In this document: positions 31,658-42,771 of the stretch, one piece after another
Layout of the letters: each line of letters opens with the position of its first letter
Position numbering within the stretch: the first letter of the stretch is position 1
Assembly: GCA_012184525.1 (NCBI GenBank)
Contig: WOFQ01000002.1
Coordinates: forward strand, 496,001-560,000
Source of the DNA: Xenoacremonium recifei
Taxonomy: Eukaryota > Ascomycota > Sordariomycetes > Hypocreales > Nectriaceae
Direction of reading: 5' to 3'
DNA: 64,000 nucleotides
Translations under genes and position numbers: made by a program
The notes under the pieces: generated by a model
Databases searched by the model: none
What the model was told of the DNA's origin: nothing
Seen by the model: the letters and a program-made list of their open reading frames with translations, nothing else

Positions 31658-33520
31658 TCATCGTGAGAACCTTGGGGGAGGCCTGAAGCGCGGCTCCACT
31701 GGAAACTGGAGAATCTGGAGGCGCTGGAATGGATGGGGAAAGGCAGTGGCATGCTTGGGGGAGCCTTGAAAATTCTCTGGTCGTGTGAGCTGGGCGAGGG
31801 ATGGGATGGAGCTCCTCGCAGGATGGTGAGAAAGGAAGGGGATGGCGATGTCGGGGATGTTTGGCCGGGTAGAGGCAGAGGGAAGAGAAGATGTGTAATG
31901 GAAAATAACTGTCAGGAACAGGAGCCTCGCCCGGAACCTGGTAGATGTGACAGAGGATCCCTGAAAGAGTGGTCCTTTGCGCTGATTTCTGCGTGTCTTG
32001 CTGTTGCTTCGCGTCTGTCTCGGAGCGAGCGCCGAAAGTGAGGCCATCGTGAACTGTCCTGTTGCGAGCCGACTGCATCTCCCGAGCGAGACCCTTCCCT
32101 GGACCCCTGCCTGGCCTGGTAGCGGGAGTCATGCAGCAGAGCTAGTGAAGCGAGACTAACAGATGCATCGCCCGGGCCTCGTGAGAATTGCGCGCTTGCG
32201 AAAAAACCCTTCGTCGGCTGGCCTAAGATCTAGTAGATGCAGGTTGCAAATCCTCTCGGCGACTCCCGTGGACGCTGACTATCGATTCGAAGATCATCTG
32301 CGGGATACAACTTGAAATAATTCAGACGTGGAGGCTCACCCACGGGGTTCAAAGATCCATTTCCCAAGCTCTTGCCAACTATGCCGTTCCTGGGCACAGA
32401 CTAGCACTCTGAGTCAAGTCAGGAAAGGTGAGCTCGAAGAGACAGACGCCTGGGCCACTGACCAGGAAGCCATCGTGAAGAAAAATAAGGGTCCAAGGGA
32501 GACCCGAGTTGAGGGCCGGAGCCGAAAGTGAAGACCGAGTCTAGAAGGCCGCGCGAAGGTCTAGCTAATAGTCCCCAGTCTACTTGCAACGGTAGTAATT
32601 GCGGTCAGGATCCTCAAGGAGATGTTGTCGTGAAGGTCCAGTTCCAACGCTCACTTACATGCCATATTGCCGTAACGCTAGAATAATGAAAACAACCCTA
32701 TTCCCGGCCTGATGCATGGCTCTAGCCCAATTGCCTCTTTGGGACGGCTGAGGGAGATGCGAGGGATCCATTGGGTAATGGACTGGTGAGCCCTGGACGA
32801 CGCTCGGTGACCTACCAATACAACTCGTGGAGAGACATTTTGACTGAGTTGGTATACGGAGAAGACGGACCGGGAAACATCTTTGCAAGTTGGCAACGAC
32901 AACATCCGAAGCAACATGGCGATGTATTCGTGTTGTATGATGGCATTTCTGGAGTTTCTTGCATCATCTTCCCCACGTAGAGTCGCGTCCTCTCCACGCA
33001 GTGATGTCAAAGATCTCGATATAGAGTCTTTGCTCGTTGAATTCACAGGAGCTGCTATTCCGGGCGTCAACGCCATCAACAAGCCATTATTGCACACCGG
33101 GACGTGGAGAGTTTGGCAGCGAAACGGGCCGGCTCGTCGTCCAGGTTTGTTCTGGGAAGTGGACGAGGCGGCAAGCGGCATAAATGAGAACCCTGTTTGA
33201 AGACGCGTTGCTCCCTGCAGGCGAGCGAAAAGAGGAAATCTGGTGTTTCAATTTCGCAACGCCTGATGGTTTGTGGGCACGGCAAAGACATCGTGAGTCG
33301 TTCACGGGCCACGAGATGTTCAGGGCAGAGACCGGAGAGGGAAATGGAAGGGAAAAAAAAAGGTTCGGCAGAGTGCAGCCGACAGCGGCGCTAATGCACG
33401 ATGTGTCTGATCCTGGTCGGGCAGGTGGCTCAATGCCCGTGCCACTCGCGCCTGCCATGTACATGTACCGGTACCTGGATGATGTGCTTTTCTCGTCGAC
33501 TTGCTGGCCCCTCCATGATC

Positions 33521-33536
33521 CATCCATCCATCCATC
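33521..33536 (+). repeat. (CATC)4 microsatellite
   Basis: Four tandem CATC units lie about 420 bp upstream of the arrestin gene start. A simple repeat with no function assigned. Confidence 0.8.
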
Positions 33537-33957
33537 TCCAGCCCTCCATCAACAAGCCGGGCCGCCAGAGCTTCAGTCGTCGGCAGGGCGTCGTCCACAG
33601 TGACCCAGCTGGACGACGCCCTTTGAGCAGCGATCGACGATTAGGATGTCAATTCGCAGTTTATAAGCTACTCGCTTTGTCATGAATTTCTCGCTTGATT
33701 TCAAACCTCCTGAGTGTTGGGCTGCTATGCTATATACCGGACATCGCCCTCAAACCCCAGCAGTCCAGACCTCGATCCACGATCCACGATTCAGCAGTCA
33801 GGCAGCAGACACATTCTGTAACCCACTTGGCCCGGTTCCGGATTGCCAGACAATAGCACTATTACCTGACAGCTTCGGAGCTCTACTTCCTCTCCACCCC
33901 CGGGCCGTTACTCTATCCACATACTCCCCGTTGTCGGCTTGCGCTCCATCGTGAACC

Positions 33958-35502
33958 ATGACTGGAGTATATATTAATATGCCGAGGCCGTCCGCCACCA
34001 CTACGACAACCTCACACATCCGCAAATTCTCTCTCGACCTCAAATCTCTCGCAGCAATGACTGAGAACGGCCTTCGGGTCCCTCGACAGAAGTCGGGCAA
34101 GCCCGGTCCCAGTGTGGAAATTCAGCTTGACAACCACTACCGGACCAAGGTCTATCCCTCGGGTGCCACCGTCTCTGGCCGCGTTGTTGTCAATCCGCCA
34201 CGGGATGTGGCCTTCACCGATCTCGAGGTTCTCTTCACCGGCATCGCTTATACTCGAGTTGACTTTGTCAACCAGTATGCCACTTGCACCGCTCGTCCCT
34301 TCATGAAGCTTCGCATGCCCATCCCCAGCTCTCACCTCCCTAGCTCTCGCGTCTTTGAGGCTGGCAAGCCTTATTCTGTTCCTTTCAACTTTGTCGTCCC
34401 GCATCAGCTTACACTGGGTGCGTGCTCTCACAACGTTCACAACGCTGGCATTCGTGACCACCATCTTCAGTTGCCCCCGGCAATAGGATACTGGGAACAT
34501 GATGACATGGCCCCTGAAATGGCAAGAATCGAATATTCAATCAAGGCTCGAGTCCTGCAGAGCGCCAGTGAGGAGGGCAAGTCTGGGCCCCTTGAGGCTA
34601 CCCAATTGATCAAGGTCCTGCCCTCTGCGCCTGAGGATGCTCCCTTTGACCTTACAGCCAACGACGAACGCTACAACCTCTCGAAGACCAAGACCATTCG
34701 CAAGAATCTCTTGTCTGGAAAGTCTGGCAAGCTCACAGCCACTGCTACTCAGCCGAGCCCCTTCATGTTCAGTTACGACGGCTTCCGAGCCTCTGAGGCT
34801 ACGATGAGGCTCAACTTGGAATTCGATCCCGCCACGGCCGATGCTGTTGCACCTAAGATCAACTCGGTCTCTGCGAAGATGCAGGCTTCTACTTTCTTCA
34901 CCAGCGTCCCCCACGACTCATTTCCCAACCTGGGACCCCGCGTGATGAACCGCACCAACCCATCCCTCAGCTACTCGACTACCATCCCGCTTGCTGTTGG
35001 GTCACTCGAGACTCCCGTCTGGGCAGAGCACACTTCCCGAAGAGACTCGGGCTACTCAAGCTCCTGGCCCTCTGAAACGTCGTCGGAGTCTGAGAGCGCT
35101 TCCGACCGCCAGAGCAGCAAGAAGACGAAGACCTACCCGTCCCAGTCCGCGGCGGTCGACGTTCGCTTCTCGATCCCGTCTTCGGTTAAGAAGCTCTTCC
35201 TCCCAACCTTTCATTCCTGCCTCATCTCTCGAGTCTACTCCATCCACATGACCGTGTCCGTGGGCCCGATGAACACCAACTACAACCTGACGGTTCCCGT
35301 GCAGCTGGCTGTCGAGAACTTATACAATAACTCCCACGATGAGCTGCCGTCCTTTGAGAGCGCCATTGCCCAGGCTGAGGGTGAGGAGGCCGACCTGTTC
35401 CTCCAACCGCGATTGATGCAGGTCCCCTCGGCGAGATTCCAGGGCACCAGCACGCTTCCGGGCTACGAGGAGTTTCGACACCGACCGGTGGCGGCGGCAT
35501 GA
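33958..35502 (+). CDS. Arrestin-fold (alpha-arrestin-like) protein
   Basis: A single exon encodes 514 residues. After a Ser/Thr-rich start, the N-terminal arrestin domain begins near residue 50: VEIQLDNHYRTKVYPSGATVSG and GRVVVNPPRDVAFTDLEVLFTGIA are typical beta-strand signatures, with FNFVVPHQL further on. The C-terminal arrestin domain spans roughly residues 255-465, interrupted by a Ser/Glu/Lys-rich loop (SSWPSETSSESES). Near the end is LPGY in STLPGYEEF, a possible weak WW-domain ligand; no PPxY is present. Fungal alpha-arrestins guide the ubiquitin ligase Rsp5 to plasma-membrane permeases; that role is inferred and weakened by the missing PPxY. The first ATG is used; one eight codons later (MPRPS) could also serve. 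Confidence 0.85.
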   Translation: MTGVYINMPRPSATTTTTSHIRKFSLDLKSLAAMTENGLRVPRQKSGKPGPSVEIQLDNHYRTKVYPSGATVSGRVVVNPPRDVAFTDLEVLFTGIAYTRVDFVNQYATCTARPFMKLRMPIPSSHLPSSRVFEAGKPYSVPFNFVVPHQLTLGACSHNVHNAGIRDHHLQLPPAIGYWEHDDMAPEMARIEYSIKARVLQSASEEGKSGPLEATQLIKVLPSAPEDAPFDLTANDERYNLSKTKTIRKNLLSGKSGKLTATATQPSPFMFSYDGFRASEATMRLNLEFDPATADAVAPKINSVSAKMQASTFFTSVPHDSFPNLGPRVMNRTNPSLSYSTTIPLAVGSLETPVWAEHTSRRDSGYSSSWPSETSSESESASDRQSSKKTKTYPSQSAAVDVRFSIPSSVKKLFLPTFHSCLISRVYSIHMTVSVGPMNTNYNLTVPVQLAVENLYNNSHDELPSFESAIAQAEGEEADLFLQPRLMQVPSARFQGTSTLPGYEEFRHRPVAAA

Positions 35503-36828
35503 TCGCTCAACAACACTTATAATTTCATGCAACATAATCACGATAAGAACAATAATGGTGGAAGTTACGACGACTCTGCGTTTGTCCGGGTTCGGAACAC
35601 GAGCAAAGGGGAATGTTTTGGATTGAATCGACAAACGCAAGCGACGGAGTTTTTGGATTTGGTGGCATTTGGGTATTTATTTACGGTTTCAAAAAGCTTA
35701 AAGTTTTGAAAGACGGTTACGGCATTTGGGTATCGGTAGACGGTTTTGGTTGACACGGGAGGTTGTCTTGCTGCAAGCGATACTGTTTTTGCCGATCATC
35801 ACATGCATCGAGGAACGAACATCAACGACCCAACTTGACTAGAATTTGCTTGATTGTGCTAGAGGATCTAGATGCATCGCATATAGACTATAGTAGAGCC
35901 TCTTAATAACCATATTAATAGCTGGTTCCATCTTGAGAGAGATGGACGGTGTTAATGACTGCAACATAATCACGCCACAGAGGTTTGCCGTTGACAGCAC
36001 GTGAAAGCATGCAGGAATCCCTGGAATACGAGGGCCGATTAATAAGACACGTGGTGGTGCATTTCTTTGTCAAGAGCTGCAGATCGCTTCCAATTCTTCA
36101 GGCGTTGGCTCTGCGCGCAAAAAGGCTTCTTTTCCGCCCCTAGCGCAGCGACGGTCCACCCGTTAGGGGAGGGCCAGTCTCAGTTGATTTGCGTGACGAG
36201 GGCGGTTAGTGAAGAACCATTGGCTGCAGCCCCTGAATCTGCGTGGCTCCAGCTGGCTCGCGGCAGTCCAGGGGTCGGGGGCGGGCGGGCTGGGCTGTCT
36301 CTTGCAGCGCGCCGCAGCAGATGACAGCTGACTCGATGGATTTAGGTGTTGTTGTCTTTGCTTTAGCATGGAAGGGACGGGCGGAGGAGTACGTAAGGTG
36401 AGTCGCTGAGGTGGTAAAGTGATGCATGCGTATAGGAGACAGACAAATTGTCAATTACTCCGGATGGCACCCCGATGCTGTAAACAGGGCAGTATCCTGG
36501 CTGGCCGTTAGTGCTCAGAGCCACTGGACGGAAACCGGCAACCTGCTGGAGCGTATGCGCGCGAACTGATTGGCGGCCCGGACCTCCTTATCGCGTCCCC
36601 TCCATCTCGCCGACTTCGTGTAAAGAAGGAGCACTGCGGCTGCTCCTGCTGCTCCTGCTGCCGTTGCTGCTGAGGTGGACTGCCCTGGATAAGGTACGTT
36701 ACGGTACGGAGTACGGTACGGCACCTTCCTTCCTGTATCCTACTGACTCCGTCCGTCCAATCCGTTGTGCCAGCATCTCCAGATCCTGGACCAACCCACC
36801 CGATCCCGCAATCTTCCCCAATCCATCA

Positions 36829-36848
36829 CATCCATCCATCCATCCATC
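36829..36848 (+). repeat. (CATC)5 microsatellite
   Basis: Five tandem CATC units lie in the promoter region of the EMP70 gene, followed by a C run. A simple repeat without assigned function. Confidence 0.8.
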
Positions 36849-37266
36849 TGCCCCCCCAAAGCAAGACAAATTCTCTCACGTCTCCCTTCGGATCTGTCAT
36901 CACCACCACAGATCTCTGATCTCTAATCTGGCCCCTGTGATAGAGACTCGCCAAGGACGCATAGCTCCCTCGACTATCCGACCTCGATACCCCGTGATTG
37001 GACGCTCTGCCGCCCCTTCGCATCCCCTCGTCTCGACGCCTGGGTACTCGGTACCAATTCCATTCGTTTCCCATCCCGCGATTGCCGGCTGCTGCTACGC
37101 GGCCCCGAAACACCGCGCCCTACCCCCGTCGGGCCTTCGGTCGACCATCGCGTTTCCCTTCCGTTGCGGACGGTAGAGAACTAAACCACCAAACCCCGAC
37201 GATCCGAGAGTGAGGACGCGCGCGCGAGAGACCCGAATCTCGCCCAAGTTCGATAACGCACCGCGG

Positions 37267-37287
37267 TGCTGCTGCTGCTGCTGCTGC
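37267..37287 (+). repeat. (TGC)7 trinucleotide repeat in the EMP70 leader
   Basis: Seven TGC units lie 80-100 bp before the EMP70 start, so probably in the 5' leader. Length may vary between strains; no function is assigned. Confidence 0.75.
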
Positions 37288-37321
37288 TTCTTGCCGGCTG
37301 CGACGGACCATCGCTCTTTGT

Positions 37322-37333
37322 ATGCATCGATAG
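37322..37333 (+). promoter_or_regulatory. Minimal uORF before EMP70
   Basis: ATG CAT CGA TAG encodes only three residues and ends 33 nt before the EMP70 ATG, in the same frame. If the leader includes it, ribosomes must reinitiate or scan past. Translation is not shown. Confidence 0.4.
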
Positions 37334-37366
37334 AAGCTCTCCCACGAGACACAATCGAGATTCGCT

Positions 37367-39647
37367 ATGCTGGGGGCTTCCTCGAGAACCAGCCTCAGCA
37401 GCTGGGTTTGCCTCCTGCTGCTGAGCCCCGCCAACGGCTTCTACATCCCAGGTACTTGAATACTAGTTTCGTGCCGACGACTTGGTGCAGGAACCTTGCT
37501 GACATGATACCCCTTCCAGGTTGGTCGATCCGGAGCTACAAGGACCATGAACAAGTCCCCCTCCTCGTCAACAAGGTCTACTCGGACAACACGCAGCTGC
37601 AATATGCCTACTACGACCTCCCCTTCGTGTGCCCGCCGTCGGGCCACCACAGCGTCGGCGGTGGCTTGTTGAGTGGCCAGAGCATCCCGCTCAACCTGGG
37701 CGAGGTGCTGCGCGGCGACCGCATCAAGGCCTCGGACATGGAGCTGGCCATGAACCAGGATATGGCATGCGCCTCGCTCTGCACCAGGGAGGTTTCGCGA
37801 AAGGACTTGCGCCGCGCCAAGGAGTTGGTCCGGGACGGTTATGTCGCCGAGTGGATTGTCGATAATCTTCCTGGTGCCACGAGCTTCGTGACGGTGGACA
37901 AGACGAGGAAGTACTACGCCGCCGGGTTCAAGCTGGGTTACACTGAGTACTCTCCGAGTACGGGACGTCCGCGCTACTACCTCAACAACCACCACACCAT
38001 CGTCATCCGCTATCGACGGGCACCAGGGAAGGCGGGCGAGAGGGGCGAGAAGGTTGTCGTTGGCTTCGAGGTCTACCCCAAGAGTATCGGCCGCGAGAAC
38101 CGACGTGATGCTCAAGGCTGTCCGATCGACCTCCAGGATGTCAACGGCGGCTTCGAGCTATACATGGCACCCAACAAGACCCAGACCACTGCGACCAAGT
38201 TTCCCGACTCTTCATACTACCCCCCGGAGGACGACGATTCTGGCGACGATGGCACCACGACTATCCCCTTCACCTACTCAGTGTATTTCCGCGAGGACGA
38301 CAGCATCGAATGGGCACGCCGCTGGGATATGTACTTCGTCAACCAGGAGGAGGGCTCGCGGATTCACTGGCTTGCCATTATCAACTCGTTCATTATCTGC
38401 GGGCTCCTGACTGGTATCGTCATGATTATTCTCGCCCGAACGATCCGTTCCGACATCAAGGGCTACAAGGACGCGACTATTGAGGATGGCAAGGCTCGGG
38501 GCAAGCGCAAGCCCAAGTCAGGGAGCCGTACCCCACGAGAGAAGACGCCGGGTCTCCTTGAGCCCCCGGCAGACCTGGTTGGACTAGAGGCGGAGCTATC
38601 TGAGGACGAGGAGGCCTTGGAAGACGTCACTGGGTGGAAGCTCCTGCACGCCGATGTATTTCGGACGCCGGCCTTTGGATATCTCCTGGCTCCCTTGGTG
38701 GGCTCGGGTATGCAGCTGCTGTTCATGGCTGTCGGCCTTGTGCTCCTGAGTGCCCTGGGCGTCTTGAATCCCAGTTTCCGAGGTGGCTTCATCAGCGTCG
38801 GTATCGGTCTGTTTATATTCGCGGGTCTCTTCTCGGGTTACTTCTCGGCGCGAGTGTTCAAGAGTTTTGACGGCAAAGACTACCGCAGGAACGCACTTGT
38901 TACGGCACTGCTCTTCCCCGGCATGGCTTTCTCTATCGTCTTCATCATCAACCTGTTTGTTTGGGCTCAGGCCTCGAGCACAGCTATCCCCTTCGGAACC
39001 CTCGTGGCGATAGTGATGCTCTGGCTGTGTGTACAGGTACCTCTGGTGTATGTCGGCTCGTCGTATGGCTACCTCAAGGCCGGCGCCTGGGAGCACCCTA
39101 CGAAGACGACGGCGATTGCGCGACAAGTTCCCCAGCAAGCTTGGTACATCAAGTCCATGCAATCGGTGCTACTTGCGGGTTTGATCCCGTTCGCTGTCAT
39201 CTTCATTGAGCTGCTGTTCGTGTTCCAGTCCATGTGGCAGGACAAGAGCGGCTACTACTACGTGTTCGGCTTCCTGGCGGTAGTGTCTGTGATACTCATT
39301 GCCACTATCGCTGAGGTGACGATTGTCACCATCTACATACAACTTTGCTCAGAAAATCACCACTGGTGGTGGCAGTCGTTCATGGTGGGCGGCGGCAGCG
39401 CCATTTGGGTGTTTGCATACTGTGTGTGGTATTACTTGTTCAAGCTGCATATCACGGGCTTCGTGAGCAGTCTGCTGTTTTTCACGTATAGCTTCTTGGG
39501 ATGCTGCGTGTACGGACTCCTGACCGGAACCGTTGGGTTCCTGAGCGCGTACGCCTTTGTGCGGCGGATTTACGGGTATGTCATGTCATCTCTAACTAAT
39601 TTAACAAGTGGTACTAATCGTGGTTCAGTGCGATCAAGGTCGACTAA
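37367..39647 (+). CDS. EMP70: Transmembrane 9 superfamily protein (EMP70/TM9SF2-like)
   Basis: Three exons (37367-37451, 37520-39575, 39629-39647) encode 719 residues. A signal peptide with the core WVCLLLLSPANG is cut before FYIPGWSIRSYKD, the typical mature start of the family. The lumenal domain (TSFVTVDKTRKYYAAGFKLG and others) is followed by a first membrane helix near LAIINSFIICGLLTGIV and about eight more from residue 440 on. The last exon encodes AIKVD and creates the C-terminal KxD signal that binds COPI and holds TM9 proteins in the Golgi. Yeast Emp70 has been tied to copper handling, adhesion and membrane sorting. The start was chosen because it supplies the signal peptide; a longer open frame running straight through intron 1 lacks one. 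Confidence 0.95.
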
Positions 39648-40365
39648 TGACTTGAATATTCCCTGTTGGAATTACCTGTTTCCCTCCTATTCGTCCAAAT
39701 AGAGTGCTCTTTTTATCGTTACTATTATTCTGATGACCATCACACCCTATCCCCTTCTTTCTCTCCTTCTACACCCCCTTTTTCTCCTTCTTTAATATTG
39801 GCATCGAACTTGAGGGTGGCGTCTAGAGGCGGCATACACTGGATAGGCGTTCTGTGCGGAGAGGTGGCTTGCAATGAAGCATTTCGTGGCCCAGACTGAA
39901 CAAAGTTGTCTGAGGCTACACCATATAGTATCTTTTCATCTACGACGGCCAGGATTCAATCGGTTTGGGAGGAGCCCTGGAGAGGGTGGGCAGCATAGCA
40001 GCTAGGAGGACCTGACAGGAAGGTCTCGATAGTAATGTGAATTGCTAAGTTGAATAAAACAATCAGACATGCTAGAAAGACACTACTGTGCTTCGTTGTA
40101 GTTTGGATAAGGCGAGGGTGTCAACGGCGCATAGACAGCGGAATAAGGCCGTGAGCTACGTGACGCTTCGGCCGAGGCCATGCGAGCGTTCGGGAGGGAT
40201 GTGGGGATACAATGGGACGGTGCCGATTATTATTATAGAGACGATGGAACAAGAGATCCAAAATCTCTCCACTGTCATCGTCGTAGTTCCAAACGAGAAA
40301 GAGGCGGATAGAGAGGACTGAGAAGGGTTATTGAAGGCTTGAACTCTCAATTGCCTTACCTAATC
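39648..40365. other. Intergenic between EMP70 and the PLP decarboxylase
   Basis: This 718-bp gap carries the EMP70 3' UTR (CT-rich at 39700-39800) and the promoter of the decarboxylase. No gene is visible. Confidence 0.4.
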
Positions 40366-42031
40366 ATGGACTCGGAACAGTTTCGCGAGGCGGCCAAGAC
40401 AGCCATTGACGAAAGTACGACCTTGAGTTCTTGCCTTCCTTAAGTTGCTTTCTTCAGTTGCCCCTCCCCCGCCATTTCCCCTTTCCTTTCTTCTTTCTCT
40501 CCTTCAACATTGAGACCAACCAACACTAAACGCGCCCTGCCTGTAAAGCGACTATCTGCTAACCTAACTCATAGTCACTGCTTACTACGACTCTGTTGCC
40601 GACCGCCGTGTCGTTTCCTCCGTCGAACCCGGATATCTCCGTCCTCTACTCCCCTCCTCAGCGCCTCTCGATCCCGAACCATGGGATGCCATTCACAAGG
40701 ATGTCCAGTCCAAGATCCTGCCAGGCATCACGCATTGGGCATCGCCGCGGTTCATGGCCTTCTTCCCCTGCTCCAGCAGCTATCCTGCGGCTCTCGCTGA
40801 GATGTACTCCAACACCTTCAACGGCGCCCACTTCAACTGGATCTGCAGCCCGGCGGTGACGGAGCTCGAGACTATTGTGATGGACTGGCTGGCCCAGGCC
40901 CTCGGCATGCCGGAGTGCTACCTCAGTGGCGGCAGCACACATGGCGGCGGCGTCATCCACGGCAGCGCGAGCGAGGCTATCCTGACCGTCATGGTGGCAG
41001 CGCGGGATCGCTATCTCAGCGCTGTGACGGCTCATCTGCCCGAGGGTGACGATAAGGAAGAGCAGCTTTGGACTCACCGCAGCAAGCTTGTTGCTCTGGC
41101 CAGTGGCGGTACGCACTCGAGCACAAAGAAGGCAGCGCAGATCCTGGGTGTGCGTTTCGTTGCCATCCCCGTCGATGAGAGCTCCGGCTTCGGCCTCACC
41201 GGTGCCGCACTCGCGAAGACCTTGGCCGATCTCCGTGCGCGAGGACTGGAGCCCTTCTACTTGACGGCTACGATGGGCACCACAGACGTCTGCGCCGTGG
41301 ATGACTTCCCAGGAATCGTGGATGCGCTTGCGCCCACGGCGGACTCGCCCCAGGATGTCTGGGTGCACGTCGACGCTGCCTATGCTGGATCTGCCCTGCT
41401 CCTCGAGGAGAACCAACCCCTGGCCAAGTCATTTTCTGCCTTCCACAGCTTCAACTTCAACCCGCACAAGTGGATGCTGACGACGTTCGACTGCTCAGCC
41501 GTATGGGTGCGCAGCCGGGCTTGGCTCATTCAGTCCCTGAGCATCAAGCCTCCTTACCTACGCAATCAGTTTAGCGACAGCGATCTCGTCACTGACTACC
41601 GCGACTGGCAGATTCCTCTGGGCCGCCGTTTCCGTTCGTTGAAGTTATGGTTCGTGCTGCGCAGTTATGGCATTCGTGGACTGCAGACGCATATACGCAA
41701 GGGTGTGAAGCTGGCTGAACTCCTCGAGACACGGCTTCGCAGTCGAGGGGATCTGTTCACCATCTTCACCCCTGCGCGCTTCGCCCTCGTCACGCTGCGG
41801 GTATGCGGCCGTGACGAGGCCGAGACCAACGCCCGAACCGAACGACTGTACGAGGACGTCAACGCGGCGCGCGAGTTCTACCTTACCAGCACTGTGGTAA
41901 ACGGCAAGTGGGCGATCCGTGTTTGCACAGGTGTTGAGCGGGTGGCAGAGGCCGACGTCGAGCGACTGTTTGAGGTTCTAGTAAAGAGGGCTGAGGGTTT
42001 GGTTGCGGCTGAGCAGAACGGCACGGTGTAG
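40366..42031 (+). CDS. Group II PLP-dependent decarboxylase (aromatic L-amino acid decarboxylase-like)
   Basis: Two exons (40366-40414, 40575-42031) encode 501 residues. The layout matches aromatic amino acid decarboxylases: the N-terminal swapped segment (YDSVADRRVVSSVEPGYL), substrate loop HWASPRFMAFFP, GGVIHGSASEAIL for the cofactor phosphate, the Asp of HVDAAYAGS, and the PLP lysine K315 in FNPHKWM. The C-terminal small domain is complete (RVCTGVERVAEADVERLF). Such enzymes make tryptamine, tyramine or related amines from amino acids; the substrate here is not readable from the sequence. No biosynthetic neighbours (P450, NRPS, methyltransferase) lie nearby, so it stands alone. The 160-bp intron splits codon 17. 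Confidence 0.93.
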
Positions 42032-42276
42032 AGATGAGCATTTATTGATAGACTAACGTGCACCAGAGTAGATGATTAAGAGTTTATGAAGACAATTCTT
42101 TTAACAAAAATGCTATATGAAGACATCCTTGATACAGAACAATTTCCCAACATTTTCGTAATATGCAATAGACCTCCGTAACCCATGATAATGATACCGT
42201 TCCAATGCATCGTCGTAAAATCATAACATGTCATAATCCATAATATCGTACAACCTCCCGTCTTCTCCTTCATTCT

Positions 42277-42771
42277 TCATCGGCTCGACCTGCGACGAGA
42301 CTCATATCCCGACGATGCACTATACCCATCGTCGTAATAGCTATCATCGTCATCATATTTCTTCCCCCGACTCCTGCGCTCCTTACTGCGCTCCCTCCTG
42401 CGCTCATACCCGCCTTCGCTGCGCCCATCATCGTAGCGTGAATCATCATAAGTCCGACCATCGTAGCTCTCGCCATCATCATACGTCTGGTCATCATCAT
42501 CATCATAGTATGCATCCCAATCGCGATTGACTTGCTCCTCGCGGCGGCGGCGTTCCTCGTTTTCCTTCTCCTTCTCTTTACGCTCCTTCTTCTTGTCGAA
42601 GTCGTAGTTGAGCCAGGTGGCGGCGCCGATGAGGGCCAGCATGATGCCGGGCGTCCAGTCGAAGCCGCCGTACTCGCGTTCGTGCTTCTTGCGGTGGCCA
42701 CGGGGGGTTTTGGCGGGTTGGTGGTGGTGGTGGTTGTTGGAGGATTTGTAGCTGCCCGATGCTCGTGCCAT
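42277..42771 (-). CDS. Small charged protein with one membrane segment, function unknown
   Basis: One exon encodes 164 residues. A basic, His/Asn-rich start (NNHHHHQ, RGHRKKHERE) precedes one hydrophobic segment, WTPGIMLALIGAATWLNYDF (about residues 39-58). The rest is almost all charged: a Lys/Glu/Arg helix (KKKERKEKEKENEERRRREEQ), an Asp/Tyr-rich part (YYDDDDDQTYDD) and an Arg/Ser tail. The order suggests a short-N-terminus anchored protein with a long disordered tail. I do not recognise a family. A shifted frame over the same DNA (42270-42701) is Thr/Met/Arg-rich and less protein-like. It lies downstream of the decarboxylase, tail to tail, 245 bp apart. Confidence 0.65.
   Translation of the reverse strand: MARASGSYKSSNNHHHHQPAKTPRGHRKKHEREYGGFDWTPGIMLALIGAATWLNYDFDKKKERKEKEKENEERRRREEQVNRDWDAYYDDDDDQTYDDGESYDGRTYDDSRYDDGRSEGGYERRRERSKERRSRGKKYDDDDSYYDDGYSASSGYESRRRSSR

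Larger units (their letters stand above)
29988..33957. other. 4-kb stretch without a supported gene
   Basis: No open frame longer than about 165 codons exists here on either strand, and none resembles a known family. The part after about 33600 is the probable promoter and leader of the arrestin gene. Noted sequence features are a 16-bp perfect palindrome at 31642-31657, a second copy of its core at 33465-33474, a (CATC)4 repeat at 33521-33536 and one copy of GTACGGAGTA in reverse at 30889-30898. A non-coding RNA or lineage-specific small gene could hide here. Confidence 0.4.
35503..37366. promoter_or_regulatory. Intergenic region and leader upstream of EMP70
   Basis: This 1.86-kb stretch holds the arrestin 3' UTR and the promoter and leader of the TM9 gene. 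It contains short repeats: GTACGG-rich DNA at 36694-36722, (CATC)5 at 36829-36848 and (TGC)7 at 37267-37287. Long open frames from 36511 onward are low-complexity and not called. A four-codon uORF lies at 37322-37333. Confidence 0.5.
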
